A stretch of 64,000 bases of DNA from Vibrio tubiashii (GTDB taxonomy: Bacteria > Pseudomonadota > Gammaproteobacteria > Enterobacterales > Vibrionaceae). The first letter of the stretch is position 1; every line of letters begins with the position of its first letter. Positions 46,435 through 54,708 of this stretch are shown piece by piece. Where the stretch lies: the NCBI GenBank assembly GCA_000775715.1, contig JRWQ01000020.1, positions 45,046 to 109,045 of the forward strand, given 5' to 3'. Both the position numbers and the translations under genes were made by a program. The notes below the pieces were generated by a model, which had not been told where the DNA came from, did not search any database, and was given only the letters and a program-made list of their open reading frames with translations.

Positions 46435-48146
46435 AGCTCAGGCCCTAAGGTAAAGTGGATCTTAAACTCATCACCCTTGTTAGCATCAAGCCCCCAAGCA
46501 AAATCGAGTCTAATCGGCCCGACAGGCGAAGCCCAACGCACGCCAACCCCTGTGCCGCGTTTAATTTCTGGAGAGTCATTAAACGCATCACCAACGTCAT
46601 AAAAAACCGCCCCCCACCAGTCGCCATAGACACGATACTGATACTCAAGCGAGCTGGTTATCATATACTTAGCACCAGTCAAAGCGCCACTTTCATCACG
46701 TGGAGAGATAGATTCATAACTATAGCCACGCAGATTGTTATCACCACCAGCGAAGAACCGCAACGAAGGCGATAGCTTTTCGAATTCATCGGCAAAGTTA
46801 GCACCGCCATCAACACGGAATAGGCCTCGGTGATTAGAACCAGCACTGCGAATCCATGTCATGCCACCGAGCAATCGAGTCACTCTAGTTTCTGAAAGGA
46901 CACTCGGGTCACCATACTCTAGGGTTAAACTTTGACGGTCACCCCAAGTTGGCATTGAACCACCGCGAATGCGACTGCGCGAAAAGGTGATACCGGGCAG
47001 CACGAACCTGGCATTATCGTCTTGCAAACCTTGAGTATAGTTTTCCAACAAGTAGCGAACATAAAGTGCTCTATGCCAACCATTGTCGAGCACCCAGTGT
47101 CTTTCAACCGCTAAGTTTGACTCTAAACTTTTGGTATCGCGGCTATCGACATTCTTCATCCCATACTGAATACGATAATACTCATGGAGTACATCTTCGA
47201 GTGGGATTCGATAACCCACGGTAACCGTCTGTTCTGGAGCGGAAAGAGAAAAACTGCTATCAAAGCTGTGACCTCGGCTATTTACCCAGGGCTTCTTCCA
47301 TTTTAGTGAGCCTCTAACCCCAGTATCGGTTGAATATCCAATACCTGTTTCCAGTTTATTTCTTGCTTGTGGTGCAAGGGATACCTTCATTGGTAGCTCT
47401 CGCCCCTCACCTAACTTACTTAGATCTGGCTCGACAAAAACTGAGGAAAACCAATCGGTATTTGAGAGATTCTGGTTATATTCACCCACTTTGGAAACCA
47501 AATAAGGGTCACTTTTTCCATAAGGAGAGAGTGACATGACTCTCTCCTGTTCAATCTGACTACCCGTCACTGTAGTATCACCAAAGTGATACCGAACTCC
47601 GCTGTCGTAGTGAAGATGAATGAAAGCTTGATTAAGTTCCGGAGCAACCTCTAACCTACTGGCAGTAAACTCCCCTTCAAAGTAGCCTTTCTGCAACGCA
47701 AGATTGCGAATCGATGATTTTAAGCCGTCGTAAAGGCTGTGATTAAGCGTATCTCCTTGTTGGATTCCGCTGTTTTTTATCAAAGCAACAAAATCCGCAT
47801 CCTGTTGCGCTTCACCTATAACTTGAATGTCGACTTGTTTTACCTCAACTGCCGGGCCCGGCGTCACTTTAACGGTCAGCTTGGCGTTGTCTTCGGCTAC
47901 TTCAAAGCTAATGGTAGGGTGGTAGTAGCCCAATGCATTGAGCGCCTCGGTAATGTTCTTTTCAATACGAGAGCGGAAACGCAAGTTAGTCTGGTATTCT
48001 GATTCGGGTATTGACGAAAGATAAGCATCAACGTTCTCCTCAAGCTCACCCTCTAATCCTTGAATCGATAGATCAACACCCTTCGCCCAAATCATAGGGG
48101 CAAACAAAACAAGTGCGATTAGAACTGGTAAAGGCTTGCTTATCAT
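46431..48146 (-). CDS. tamA: Outer-membrane assembly factor TamA
   Basis: TamA is an Omp85-family outer-membrane protein that assembles autotransporters and some other proteins with TamB. The 571-residue product has a signal peptide (about 1-21, ending MIWA), three POTRA domains (about 25-265) and a 16-strand barrel with the Omp85 motif RFFAGGDNNLRGYSYESISP (about 454-473) and an aromatic C-terminal region. The last four bases overlap the tamB start. Length matches E. coli TamA (577). Confidence 0.95.
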   Translation of the reverse strand: MISKPLPVLIALVLFAPMIWAKGVDLSIQGLEGELEENVDAYLSSIPESEYQTNLRFRSRIEKNITEALNALGYYHPTISFEVAEDNAKLTVKVTPGPAVEVKQVDIQVIGEAQQDADFVALIKNSGIQQGDTLNHSLYDGLKSSIRNLALQKGYFEGEFTASRLEVAPELNQAFIHLHYDSGVRYHFGDTTVTGSQIEQERVMSLSPYGKSDPYLVSKVGEYNQNLSNTDWFSSVFVEPDLSKLGEGRELPMKVSLAPQARNKLETGIGYSTDTGVRGSLKWKKPWVNSRGHSFDSSFSLSAPEQTVTVGYRIPLEDVLHEYYRIQYGMKNVDSRDTKSLESNLAVERHWVLDNGWHRALYVRYLLENYTQGLQDDNARFVLPGITFSRSRIRGGSMPTWGDRQSLTLEYGDPSVLSETRVTRLLGGMTWIRSAGSNHRGLFRVDGGANFADEFEKLSPSLRFFAGGDNNLRGYSYESISPRDESGALTGAKYMITSSLEYQYRVYGDWWGAVFYDVGDAFNDSPEIKRGTGVGVRWASPVGPIRLDFAWGLDANKGDEFKIHFTLGPEL

Positions 48147-48263
48147 GCTTAATTATCTGTCTACATAATGTTAAGAAATAATACCGTCAGTACATCAATA
48201 AGTCTGTACGTAAACAGTCAAATAAACGGTCTAAATAACAATATTTTAAAAAAGGAATTCACG

Positions 48264-48890
48264 ATGCTCGATAAACAAACAATGATTACCGCTCAACAAG
48301 CACTTCCAGGAAGGAACAACCCACTCGCTATTGATGACATTCACTTCGTTAATCAAAGCAGTTTGACAGCCGAACCTGCACAAGGTTGCGAAAAGGTTCT
48401 ACTAGGCATGGGCTGTTTTTGGGGAGCGGAACGTCTATTCTGGCAACTTGATGGCGTCGTAAGCACCTCTGTTGGTTATGCAGGAGGGTTTACGCCAAAC
48501 CCGACTTACGAAGAGGTCTGTACCGGTCAAACGGGTCACACTGAAGTAGTACGCGTGATTTTTGATCCGAGCGTAATTAGCCTTGAGCAGCTACTGCATG
48601 CTTTCTGGGAGAAACATAATCCGACGCAAGGAATGCAACAAGGGAACGATCTTGGTACACAATACCGATCTGCAATCTACGTTTACTCCGATGAACACTA
48701 TCAAACTGCGATTGAGTCCAAACAAACCTACCAAGAGCTACTTGGCTCAGAAAGTGGTCCTATTACCACGGAAATTCTTCCAGCTGGCACATACTACTTC
48801 GCTGAGAATTACCACCAGCAGTACTTAGCTAAAAATCCCGAAGGTTATTGTGGACTTGGCGGCACGGGAGTTTGCTTCCCCCCACAGTAA
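48264..48890 (+). CDS. msrA: Peptide-methionine (S)-S-oxide reductase MsrA
   Basis: MsrA repairs oxidised methionine in proteins. The ATG at 48264 follows AAAGGA and gives 208 residues starting [20 protein letters not shown], as in enteric MsrA; an earlier in-frame ATG at 48168 was rejected. The catalytic motif [10 protein letters not shown] has the active Cys at 51. The C-terminal [14 protein letters not shown] carries the resolving cysteines. It is divergent from tamA, a common neighbour, and has a terminator directly behind. Confidence 0.95.
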   Translation: MLDKQTMITAQQALPGRNNPLAIDDIHFVNQSSLTAEPAQGCEKVLLGMGCFWGAERLFWQLDGVVSTSVGYAGGFTPNPTYEEVCTGQTGHTEVVRVIFDPSVISLEQLLHAFWEKHNPTQGMQQGNDLGTQYRSAIYVYSDEHYQTAIESKQTYQELLGSESGPITTEILPAGTYYFAENYHQQYLAKNPEGYCGLGGTGVCFPPQ

Positions 48891-48898
48891 ACACGTAC

Positions 48899-48927
48899 AA
48901 AAAAGTCGCCAATTAGGCGACTTTTCT
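48899..48927. terminator. Bidirectional terminator msrA / ytfK
   Basis: A stem AAAAGTCGCC / GGCGACTTTT with loop AATTA follows msrA; the A and T ends make it symmetric and able to serve convergent ytfK too. Confidence 0.88.
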
Positions 48928-48944
48928 CTATTCAACCAATGTAC

Positions 48945-49145
48945 CTAGCCAGATATCGAGGCGATCTCTTGATTGATCTCTTTGTAAGTGGTCATCTTTT
49001 GCGAGTCCTTAACATCCGGTAATAGCACCTTGCCATTATCGAAAGTGAACTTACCCACTCCGGCGATAACGAACTGGCCTTTAAACAAAGTTTTAACAAA
49101 ACGCGCAACCTGACGAGGTCGATATATAGTAAATTCACGCAGCAT
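48945..49145 (-). CDS. ytfK: DUF1107 family protein YtfK
   Basis: The 66-residue cytoplasmic protein matches the DUF1107/YtfK family: it starts with RQVARFVKTLFKGQFVIAGV and contains GKFTFDNGKVLLPDVKD, similar to E. coli YtfK (VAKYVKILFRGRLYI and GAFEFDKGKILIP). E. coli YtfK stimulates (p)ppGpp accumulation through SpoT under phosphate and fatty-acid starvation. The gene is alone between msrA and ytfJ, with a good upstream gap. The small size and conserved core make it a confident gene. Confidence 0.88.
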   Translation of the reverse strand: MLREFTIYRPRQVARFVKTLFKGQFVIAGVGKFTFDNGKVLLPDVKDSQKMTTYKEINQEIASISG

Positions 49146-49350
49146 AACGATTTAATATCCTTGTGTGGCGCAATTCGAACGATTGCTTTGCTCTAATCCT
49201 TAGAACTAGTACGTATTATATCGGAATTACATTCAATGTGTAGCATTTTGTTAACATTGTGAAGTCAGACCAGTTCCTCAGAAGAGAATTTTTCCTGATG
49301 GTTAATTTAGGGTTTATACTTTTTTCGCACAATCAAAAGGAAATAAATTA

Positions 49351-49902
49351 ATGAAAAATAAAACCCTTCTTGTCCTAGCAATGGCTTGCTCTCCCGCTAT
49401 CGCTTTTGCTCATAATATCTCTGTAGGACAGGCCGTTCCAAGTGTAACGGTGGAGAAACACGGCGAAATCATTCTCAATGGAGACAGCACCGCATTCCAA
49501 GCGTGGTCGACTCAAAACATGCTAGGAAAAGTTCGTGTCATTCAAGCTATAGCTGGACGGAGTAGCTCAAAAGAACTTAATGCACCACTGATGGCTGCAA
49601 TAACAGAAGCTAAGTTCCCAGAGCAGAGCTACCAAACGACCTCAATCATTAACCAAGATGATGCGATGTGGGGAACAGGCTCATTTGTTAAGTCATCGGC
49701 ACAAGATAGCAAGAAGGAATTTCCTTGGTCTTCAATGGTCCTAGATAAAGAAGGTACCGTAGCGGCGACATGGGAACTAGCGGAAGAGTCATCAGCGATC
49801 GTAGTCCAAGATAAACAAGGCAATGTACTGTTTGTCAAAGAGGGAGCGTTGAGCAAAGATGAAATTCAACAGGTGCTAACACTGGTAAAGGAAAACCTGT
49901 AA
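49351..49902 (+). CDS. ytfJ: YtfJ family periplasmic protein
   Basis: The 183-residue protein has a signal peptide (MKNKTLLVLAMACSPAIAFA) and a thioredoxin-like fold of the YtfJ family: KVRVIQAIAGRSSSKELNAP in the first part and ATWELAEESSAIVVQDKQGN near the C-terminus. No CxxC pair is present, so it is not a typical redox enzyme. The function is unknown; E. coli ytfJ also lies near ytfK, msrA and tamAB. AAAGGAAA precedes the start. Confidence 0.9.
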   Translation: MKNKTLLVLAMACSPAIAFAHNISVGQAVPSVTVEKHGEIILNGDSTAFQAWSTQNMLGKVRVIQAIAGRSSSKELNAPLMAAITEAKFPEQSYQTTSIINQDDAMWGTGSFVKSSAQDSKKEFPWSSMVLDKEGTVAATWELAEESSAIVVQDKQGNVLFVKEGALSKDEIQQVLTLVKENL

Positions 49903-49930
49903 ACCATTCTCGCTTAGATCTTACCTTTAG

Positions 49931-49961
49931 AGCGAAGTTGTTATAACATAACAACTTCGCT
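49931..49961 (+). promoter_or_regulatory. Long perfect palindrome resembling a Zur box, upstream of zrgA
   Basis: A 14-bp perfect inverted repeat around AAC covers this stretch, with core TTGTTAT-AAC-ATAACAA, which resembles Zur operators (TGTTAT...ATAACA). Neither strand has a T-run after it, which speaks against a terminator. A possible -10 (TATAAC, 49942-49947) lies in its centre. It sits about 125 bases before zrgA, a zinc-regulated gene. It could still be a plain hairpin at the ytfJ 3' end. Confidence 0.5.
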
Positions 49962-50083
49962 CATCATATTGTGACCTAATCAGTGCTGAAAAATGCTTAA
50001 TTTCCTCATGTGTGGCCTAAGCTCGCGACAATCACAATCGATGAGAACCTCTGCATTACTCAAAGATACAATCAGGACTTAAC

Positions 50084-50773
50084 ATGAAAAACATTACTCC
50101 AATCGCTCTAGGAATCACCCTTGCTATCAGCGGCTTAGCGCATGCAGAAGAAGGTTACCGCCAACATGACGCACACGTTCACGGCCAAGTAGAAATTAAC
50201 ATTGCACAAGATGGTAAAGAGCTACTAATGGAGATCACTGCCCCAGGTGCAGACGTAGTAGGCTTTGAACATGCACCTAAAACGGATGAGCAAAAACATC
50301 AACTCGAAGACGCTGTTGCCAAGCTAAAACAGGCATCAAACGTTTTTGCACTTGATAACGGCGCGGGTTGTCAGATTGAGCACCAATCAGTAAGCCATAC
50401 TCTTGGTGGAGATGATCACGACGAACACGAAGGTCATGACCATCATGACGACCATAAAGATCACGATCATGAACATCATGACCACGATGATCACAAAGGC
50501 CACGACCATCATGATGACCATAAAGACCACGATCATAACCATGATGATCACAAAGGTCACGACCACGAAGGTCATGAGCATGAGCACGGTGGTCACGGCG
50601 AGTTTACAGTTGAATACCACTTTGAATGTAGTGATATCAGTAAGTTAAATAACATCGAAACCCAATGGTTCTCACACTTCCCAAGCACTGAGTCCATTAA
50701 AGTAAATGTCCTAACCGATAGTAAACAAACAGCACTTGAACTTCACAAAGGTGAAACTAAGATAGCTCTTTAA
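50084..50773 (+). CDS. zrgA: Histidine-rich periplasmic zinc-binding protein ZrgA (DUF2796)
   Basis: ZrgA is the first gene of a zinc-acquisition set known in V. cholerae. The 229-residue product has a signal peptide (about 1-21, ending GLAHA) and a DUF2796 domain with HDAHVHGQVEINIAQDGK near the start. Residues 111-172 hold 26 His in 62 positions, mixed with Asp, Glu and Lys: a zinc-chelating stretch built from two near-copies of a 22-residue unit. The domain resumes with FTVEYHFECSD. Its partners zrgB-D follow after a 57-base gap with a hairpin. It is likely induced under zinc limitation via Zur; the palindrome at 49931-49961 is a candidate operator. Confidence 0.9.
   Translation: MKNITPIALGITLAISGLAHAEEGYRQHDAHVHGQVEINIAQDGKELLMEITAPGADVVGFEHAPKTDEQKHQLEDAVAKLKQASNVFALDNGAGCQIEHQSVSHTLGGDDHDEHEGHDHHDDHKDHDHEHHDHDDHKGHDHHDDHKDHDHNHDDHKGHDHEGHEHEHGGHGEFTVEYHFECSDISKLNNIETQWFSHFPSTESIKVNVLTDSKQTALELHKGETKIAL
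50435..50566 (+). repeat. Internal 66-base tandem repeat in zrgA
   Basis: Two adjacent near-copies of a 66-base segment encode HHDDHKDHDH(E/N)H-type units in the His-rich region. The second is slightly diverged and shorter in its His-Asp core. Such repeats tend to differ in number between strains. Confidence 0.7.
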
Positions 50774-50780
50774 TATTCTA

Positions 50781-50806
50781 AAGCGGCTTAGTCTGCTAAG
50801 CCGCTT
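50781..50806 (+). terminator. Hairpin between zrgA and zrgB
   Basis: A perfect 10-bp stem AAGCGGCTTA / TAAGCCGCTT with loop GTCTGC lies in the 57-base zrgA-zrgB gap. The tail is ATCTGTCAC, not T-rich, so it is more likely a processing or attenuating hairpin that keeps zrgA above zrgBCD. Confidence 0.55.
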
Positions 50807-50830
50807 ATCTGTCACAACTGGAATCGGACA

Positions 50831-51538
50831 ATGGATAACAGATGCCATCAATCTGTGGTTGAGCTAAGCCAAGCCAAATATACGTGGCCCGGTAACAATA
50901 CACCCACACTCGAGATCCCCTCCCTAATTATTCAGCATGGCGAACATCTATTTATCAAGGGCCCAAGTGGTTGTGGTAAATCCACTCTTTTAGGACTGCT
51001 TACCGGAATCAACACGGCCACATCAGGGCAAGTGAGCGTACTCGGAGAAAACCTATCCAAAATGTCTGGCAGACAAAGAGATAAGTTCCGGGCAAATCAT
51101 ATTGGCTATATCTTCCAGCAGTTCAATCTATTACCGTACTTGAGCGTGATTGAAAATGTTGTCTTACCTTGCCAATTCTCCGCGTTACGCAAACAAAATG
51201 TAGAGGGAGACTTGTACGCTAACGCTCGTCATCTTTTAGACAAACTTCGACTGCCTCGAGAGTTGCTAGATAAACCCGTCGTAGAGTTGAGTATTGGTCA
51301 ACAGCAGCGGGTGGCAGCAGCAAGAGCTTTGATTGGAAAACCCAAGGTGATTATCGCTGATGAGCCAACCTCGTCATTAGACTATGACAACCGCACTGCA
51401 TTTATCGAACTTCTGCTCGATCAAGTGAAACAGGCCAACTCTACCCTACTGTTTGTCAGTCATGATCCAACATTAGAACCACTATTTACACGTACTGTCG
51501 ATCTTCAACAGTTGAACCGAGTGGGAAGCACACTATGA
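50831..51538 (+). CDS. zrgB: ABC transporter ATP-binding protein (ZrgB)
   Basis: This 235-residue ATPase has Walker A KGPSGCGKSTLL (about 43-54), signature LSIGQQQRVAAARAL (about 153-167) and Walker B VIIADEPTSSLD (about 174-185). It belongs to the LolD/MacB-like group that works with FtsX-type permeases. The signature begins LSIGQ, a common variant in this group. It overlaps the permease gene by 4 bases (ATGA). By context it is part of the ZrgABC(D) zinc system; the symbol follows the V. cholerae cluster order. Confidence 0.85.
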   Translation: MDNRCHQSVVELSQAKYTWPGNNTPTLEIPSLIIQHGEHLFIKGPSGCGKSTLLGLLTGINTATSGQVSVLGENLSKMSGRQRDKFRANHIGYIFQQFNLLPYLSVIENVVLPCQFSALRKQNVEGDLYANARHLLDKLRLPRELLDKPVVELSIGQQQRVAAARALIGKPKVIIADEPTSSLDYDNRTAFIELLLDQVKQANSTLLFVSHDPTLEPLFTRTVDLQQLNRVGSTL

Positions 51539-52794
51539 CCACGACCCTAACCTTAGCTTGGAAAAGTGTTCGCAATCGTAAAGTTACCGCGATTCTCACC
51601 ATATTAACCGTTGCGATTTCAGTTATTTTGTTGCTTGGTGTCGAGCGCATTCGTACTCAAGCAAAAGAGAGCTTTGCCAATACAATCTCAGGCACCGATC
51701 TTATTGTTGGTGGTCGCTCAGGCCAAGTAAACCTGTTGCTCTATTCCGTATTTCGCATCGGAAACGCAACAAACAATATAGACTGGAAAAGCTACCAAGA
51801 ATTCAGCCAACACCGCTCAGTCGACTGGGCTATCCCAATATCACTTGGCGACTCGCATAGAGGTTTCCGAGTAATGGGTACCAACCACAGTTACTTTGAG
51901 CACTACCAATACGGCAAAAAACAGAACCTCGCTTTTAACCAGGGGCGAGAATTTGAAACATTATTTGAAGCGGTAATTGGCGCCGACGTCGCACGTTCAC
52001 TCAACTACACAATTGGCAGTGAAATGATCATTGCCCATGGTATTAGTGACGTTGGTTTTAGCCGCCATGAAAACACACCTTTCAAAGTAGTAGGTATCCT
52101 AGCTCCGACAGGCACGCCCGTTGATAAAACCGTTCATGTATCCCTAGAAGCCATTGAAGCCATCCATGTTGGTTGGGAGTCAGGGGCAAACCTTGGCAAC
52201 AATCCAACTTCAGAACAGTTAGCAGCAATGGATTTTCAGCCTAAACAGATCACGGCTATGCTTGTAGGGCTCAAGTCAAAGATCCAAACCTTCTCTCTAC
52301 AACGACAAATCAACACCTACCCTAGAGAGCCACTTAGTGCAATTATGCCTGGTGTTGCTTTACATGAGCTGTGGGGCATGATGTCGGTCGCCGAACAGGC
52401 ACTGATGGCCGTCTCTGTATTTGTCGTTGTTGCAGGCTTGCTTGGTATGCTGTCGAGTCTGTTGACAAGTTTACAAGAACGTCGCCGAGAAATGGCGATC
52501 CTACGTGCCATGGGAGCAAGGCCTAGGCATGTCTTTAGCCTGCTCATTCTCGAAGCGAGTGTACTGACTTTTATTGGCTTGCTCGCGGGGACTATGGGCC
52601 TGTATATAATGCTATCGGTTGCAGCACCAATAATTCAGCAGAGCTACGGCATTAACCTACAGGTAAATGCACTTTCTTATTATGAATGGCTACTATTGGC
52701 TGCGGTTCAACTAGCGGGTACTATTATTGGCTTTATTCCAGCATTCAGAGCCTACCGACAATCTCTAAGCGACGGCATGACAATTCGAGTTTAA
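51535..52794 (+). CDS. zrgC: FtsX-type ABC transporter permease (ZrgC)
   Basis: The 419-residue protein has an N-terminal membrane segment (about 17-37), a large periplasmic MacB-like domain (about 40-270) and three C-terminal membrane helices (about 285-415) with the FtsX/MacB core LQERRREMAILRAMGARP (about 316-333). It starts within the end of zrgB and ends 3 bases before the DUF3299 gene, so all are translated together. Members of this type often act on periplasmic or envelope substrates rather than on simple ions, so its role in zinc supply may be indirect. Confidence 0.85.
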   Translation: MTTTLTLAWKSVRNRKVTAILTILTVAISVILLLGVERIRTQAKESFANTISGTDLIVGGRSGQVNLLLYSVFRIGNATNNIDWKSYQEFSQHRSVDWAIPISLGDSHRGFRVMGTNHSYFEHYQYGKKQNLAFNQGREFETLFEAVIGADVARSLNYTIGSEMIIAHGISDVGFSRHENTPFKVVGILAPTGTPVDKTVHVSLEAIEAIHVGWESGANLGNNPTSEQLAAMDFQPKQITAMLVGLKSKIQTFSLQRQINTYPREPLSAIMPGVALHELWGMMSVAEQALMAVSVFVVVAGLLGMLSSLLTSLQERRREMAILRAMGARPRHVFSLLILEASVLTFIGLLAGTMGLYIMLSVAAPIIQQSYGINLQVNALSYYEWLLLAAVQLAGTIIGFIPAFRAYRQSLSDGMTIRV

Positions 52795-52797
52795 ATT

Positions 52798-53295
52798 ATG
52801 AAGAAAATCACCCTATTGTTAGTCGCTGTTATGACTCTAGGTCTATACAGCTTAGCAACTCACGCAGATGACACATTAACTCTGGAATGGATCGACCTAA
52901 TACCAGAAAGCGAACGGAATCAGTTTGACTCTTACGGAATGCCTGCCATTGATCACTCAGGTGATGTGATGGAGCAGCCAAAAATTGGCAGCGTGCGACA
53001 AGAGTTGAACGGCAGTAAAGTTAAGATTCCCGGATTTGTTATTCCACTAGAAGGGGATGCAAATACAGTGACAGAGTTTCTGCTCGTGCCGTATTTTGGG
53101 GCATGTATCCATGTTCCACCTCCGCCACCGAATCAAATCATCTACGTTAAATTTCCTAAAGGTGCGCCGATTCAGCAGTTATGGGACGTGATCTATGTGA
53201 TTGGCGAACTAAAGACAGAAACCATTAGCCACGAATTGGCAGAAACAGCATATGTCATAGAAGGCACTGAAATTGCTGAGTATGATGATATGTAA
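52798..53295 (+). CDS. zrgD: DUF3299 family secreted protein (ZrgD)
   Basis: This 165-residue protein has a signal peptide (about 1-23, ending ATHA) and the DUF3299 core: KIPGFVIPLEGDANTVTEFL and then LVPYFGACIHVPPPPPNQII, the family's hallmark with Cys-Ile-His and a proline run. The Cys and His could bind metal. The start is 3 bases after zrgC. DUF3299 proteins usually accompany MacB/LolCDE-like ABC genes, and here it ends the zrg operon. The symbol follows the cluster order and is tentative. Confidence 0.75.
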   Translation: MKKITLLLVAVMTLGLYSLATHADDTLTLEWIDLIPESERNQFDSYGMPAIDHSGDVMEQPKIGSVRQELNGSKVKIPGFVIPLEGDANTVTEFLLVPYFGACIHVPPPPPNQIIYVKFPKGAPIQQLWDVIYVIGELKTETISHELAETAYVIEGTEIAEYDDM

Positions 53296-53330
53296 ATGTT
53301 AATGAAAAACAAGCCTGTTAATTGCCTTAA

Positions 53331-53435
53331 TTAGGACAAATAGCTAGAGAGATAACCTAGTACTCCTAAGTAAATGAGTAGCAAAAGCGCAATTAGCAGG
53401 TGCTTTTTCAGTTTATTTTCGTTGATATACTTCAT
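53331..53435 (-). CDS. Putative 34-residue single-pass membrane peptide
   Basis: A minus-strand ORF of 35 codons begins ATG at 53435 with GAGGGG 4 bases upstream. The peptide starts MKYINENKLKKH, a basic polar N-terminus, followed by a strongly hydrophobic stretch (LLIALLLLIYLGVLGYL) and a short polar end. This is the layout of small inner-membrane proteins. It lies antisense in the gap between zrgD and the TIGR03899-type gene. No homologue is known to me. Coding is inferred from the ribosome-binding site, frame and topology only. Confidence 0.5.
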   Translation of the reverse strand: MKYINENKLKKHLLIALLLLIYLGVLGYLSSYLS

Positions 53436-53593
53436 AAGCCCCTCAAAATTAACATTAACAATTTTAACAAGTTATTATCATCTGTGGTAGCGATATTTTT
53501 ATAAACTGGCTCACAGTCTTTTTCTGGCAGGCTCTCGCGTTCCGAGGTACAGTTACTACTCTGAGTTAAGCGTATGATGACTAAGGAAATAGC

Positions 53594-54490
53594 ATGTCCG
53601 AGACGAGCAAACCGGTGATCATTGAACACCAAGCCGATCAACCTAGCCGACAAGAGAAGAAGTCGAGTTACATCAAAGACAGTGCCAGCCGCGTCATCAA
53701 CATTGCGCAAACCTATGGCTTAGATGCATTGCTACAAAGCGAGAAACCAGAGAAAAATACGTTTGAAAGAGCGTTAGTTCGAGAAAGAAAACGCAAAGAA
53801 CTGCGTCAAAAGAACCTCGAACAGATCCTCAAACTTGCCCACATCTCCTGCAAAGACGAAACCGCTGGCGATCCTGACCAAGACTGGCTGTACCGATTTT
53901 TTGATATGGCACAAGAGGTTCACAACCACTCGATGCAACGCCTATGGGCTCAGGTTCTTAAGCGAGAAGTGACGAATCCAGGCTCCACTTCAATGAAGGC
54001 ACTCAAGGTACTTAAGGATATGAGCCCTAAAGAGGCGCAGATCCTTCAACGCGCAGCTTCTCTAGCCTGTAGTTTTGGCGGTGATAACAGCCGTAAGTTA
54101 TTGGTCGGCTATCGGGCGCAGGGCGGTATCTTCAGCTTTGGCAAACGCAATACCACCAGCAACATCAACGTTGGTAATTTTCAGTTGCCCTACTCTAGTC
54201 TACTGGTTCTATTCGAACTCGGTTTAATGCATGGAACTGAACTGGAATCAGGCGAAATTGAGATCGACTCCCCACTGCCACTAACCTATCAAGGCAAGAC
54301 GCTATCCCTGCAAGCACACGGGAAAGGGGTGAGACTGCTCTATTACCGCTTCAGTCCAACCGGCAACGAGCTGTGTAAACTACTCGGCAACAAACCGAAT
54401 ATGCAGTATTACGACCAAATGGTGGCACTACTCAGCCAGAAGTTTACCGCTGGTACAGATGCGCCAACGAGCGTAGATACAACGGTTTAG
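53594..54490 (+). CDS. TIGR03899-type protein of unknown function
   Basis: The 298-residue, mostly helical cytoplasmic protein has no enzyme motif I can name. A charged coiled stretch (about 55-85, rich in Arg, Glu and Lys) is followed by a conserved-looking middle, WLYRFFDMAQEVHNHSMQRL (about 99-118), and RLWAQVLKREVTNPG, typical of TIGR03899/DUF2806 proteins found in Vibrio and Shewanella. A second domain (about 160-280) is predicted beta/alpha. AAGGAAAT is 6 bases before the ATG. It is followed directly by repeat element C. The family assignment is from memory of the motif. Confidence 0.7.
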   Translation: MSETSKPVIIEHQADQPSRQEKKSSYIKDSASRVINIAQTYGLDALLQSEKPEKNTFERALVRERKRKELRQKNLEQILKLAHISCKDETAGDPDQDWLYRFFDMAQEVHNHSMQRLWAQVLKREVTNPGSTSMKALKVLKDMSPKEAQILQRAASLACSFGGDNSRKLLVGYRAQGGIFSFGKRNTTSNINVGNFQLPYSSLLVLFELGLMHGTELESGEIEIDSPLPLTYQGKTLSLQAHGKGVRLLYYRFSPTGNELCKLLGNKPNMQYYDQMVALLSQKFTAGTDAPTSVDTTV

Positions 54491-54522
54491 GGGAAACGGG
54501 AAACGGGAAACGGGAAACGGGA
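54491..54522 (+). repeat. Heptamer tandem repeat GGGAAAC, four and a half copies
   Basis: Four perfect GGGAAAC copies plus GGGA begin immediately after the stop codon of the upstream gene. It forms the left end of element C. Confidence 0.97.
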
Positions 54523-54678
54523 TGATTATCTCTGCCTATGAACGTTTTCTGTCAACCTTCCATGCACCACAACCGACTCTCGTTACTACTAGAGCGCACT
54601 TCTCGAAGGGCGGAGCCCGTTCTTGATTCTCGCGGGCGCAGCCCGATCTCGTAGCGCAGCGTTCCCGTTTTCCAAAAC

Positions 54679-54708
54679 AAAAATGCCAACCCTAAGGTTG
54701 GCATTTAA
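54679..54708 (-). terminator. Terminator of pgi
   Basis: On the minus strand AAATGCCAACC-TTAG-GGTTGGCATTT is followed by TTGTTTT. It lies about 25 bases after the pgi stop. Confidence 0.85.

Noticed and set aside
46455..46775. 106-codon plus-strand frame inside tamA
   Set aside because: It is opposite the conserved barrel part of tamA and has no ribosome-binding site or family pattern.
49931..49961. Intrinsic terminator for ytfJ
   Set aside because: Neither side has a T-run; kept as a candidate operator instead, although a weak terminator is not excluded.
50387..50648. Open frames on both strands in the zrgA His-rich part
   Set aside because: They arise from the repetitive CAT/GAC codons of the His-Asp stretch; their Met/Ile/Thr or Met/Val-only composition is not that of a gene.
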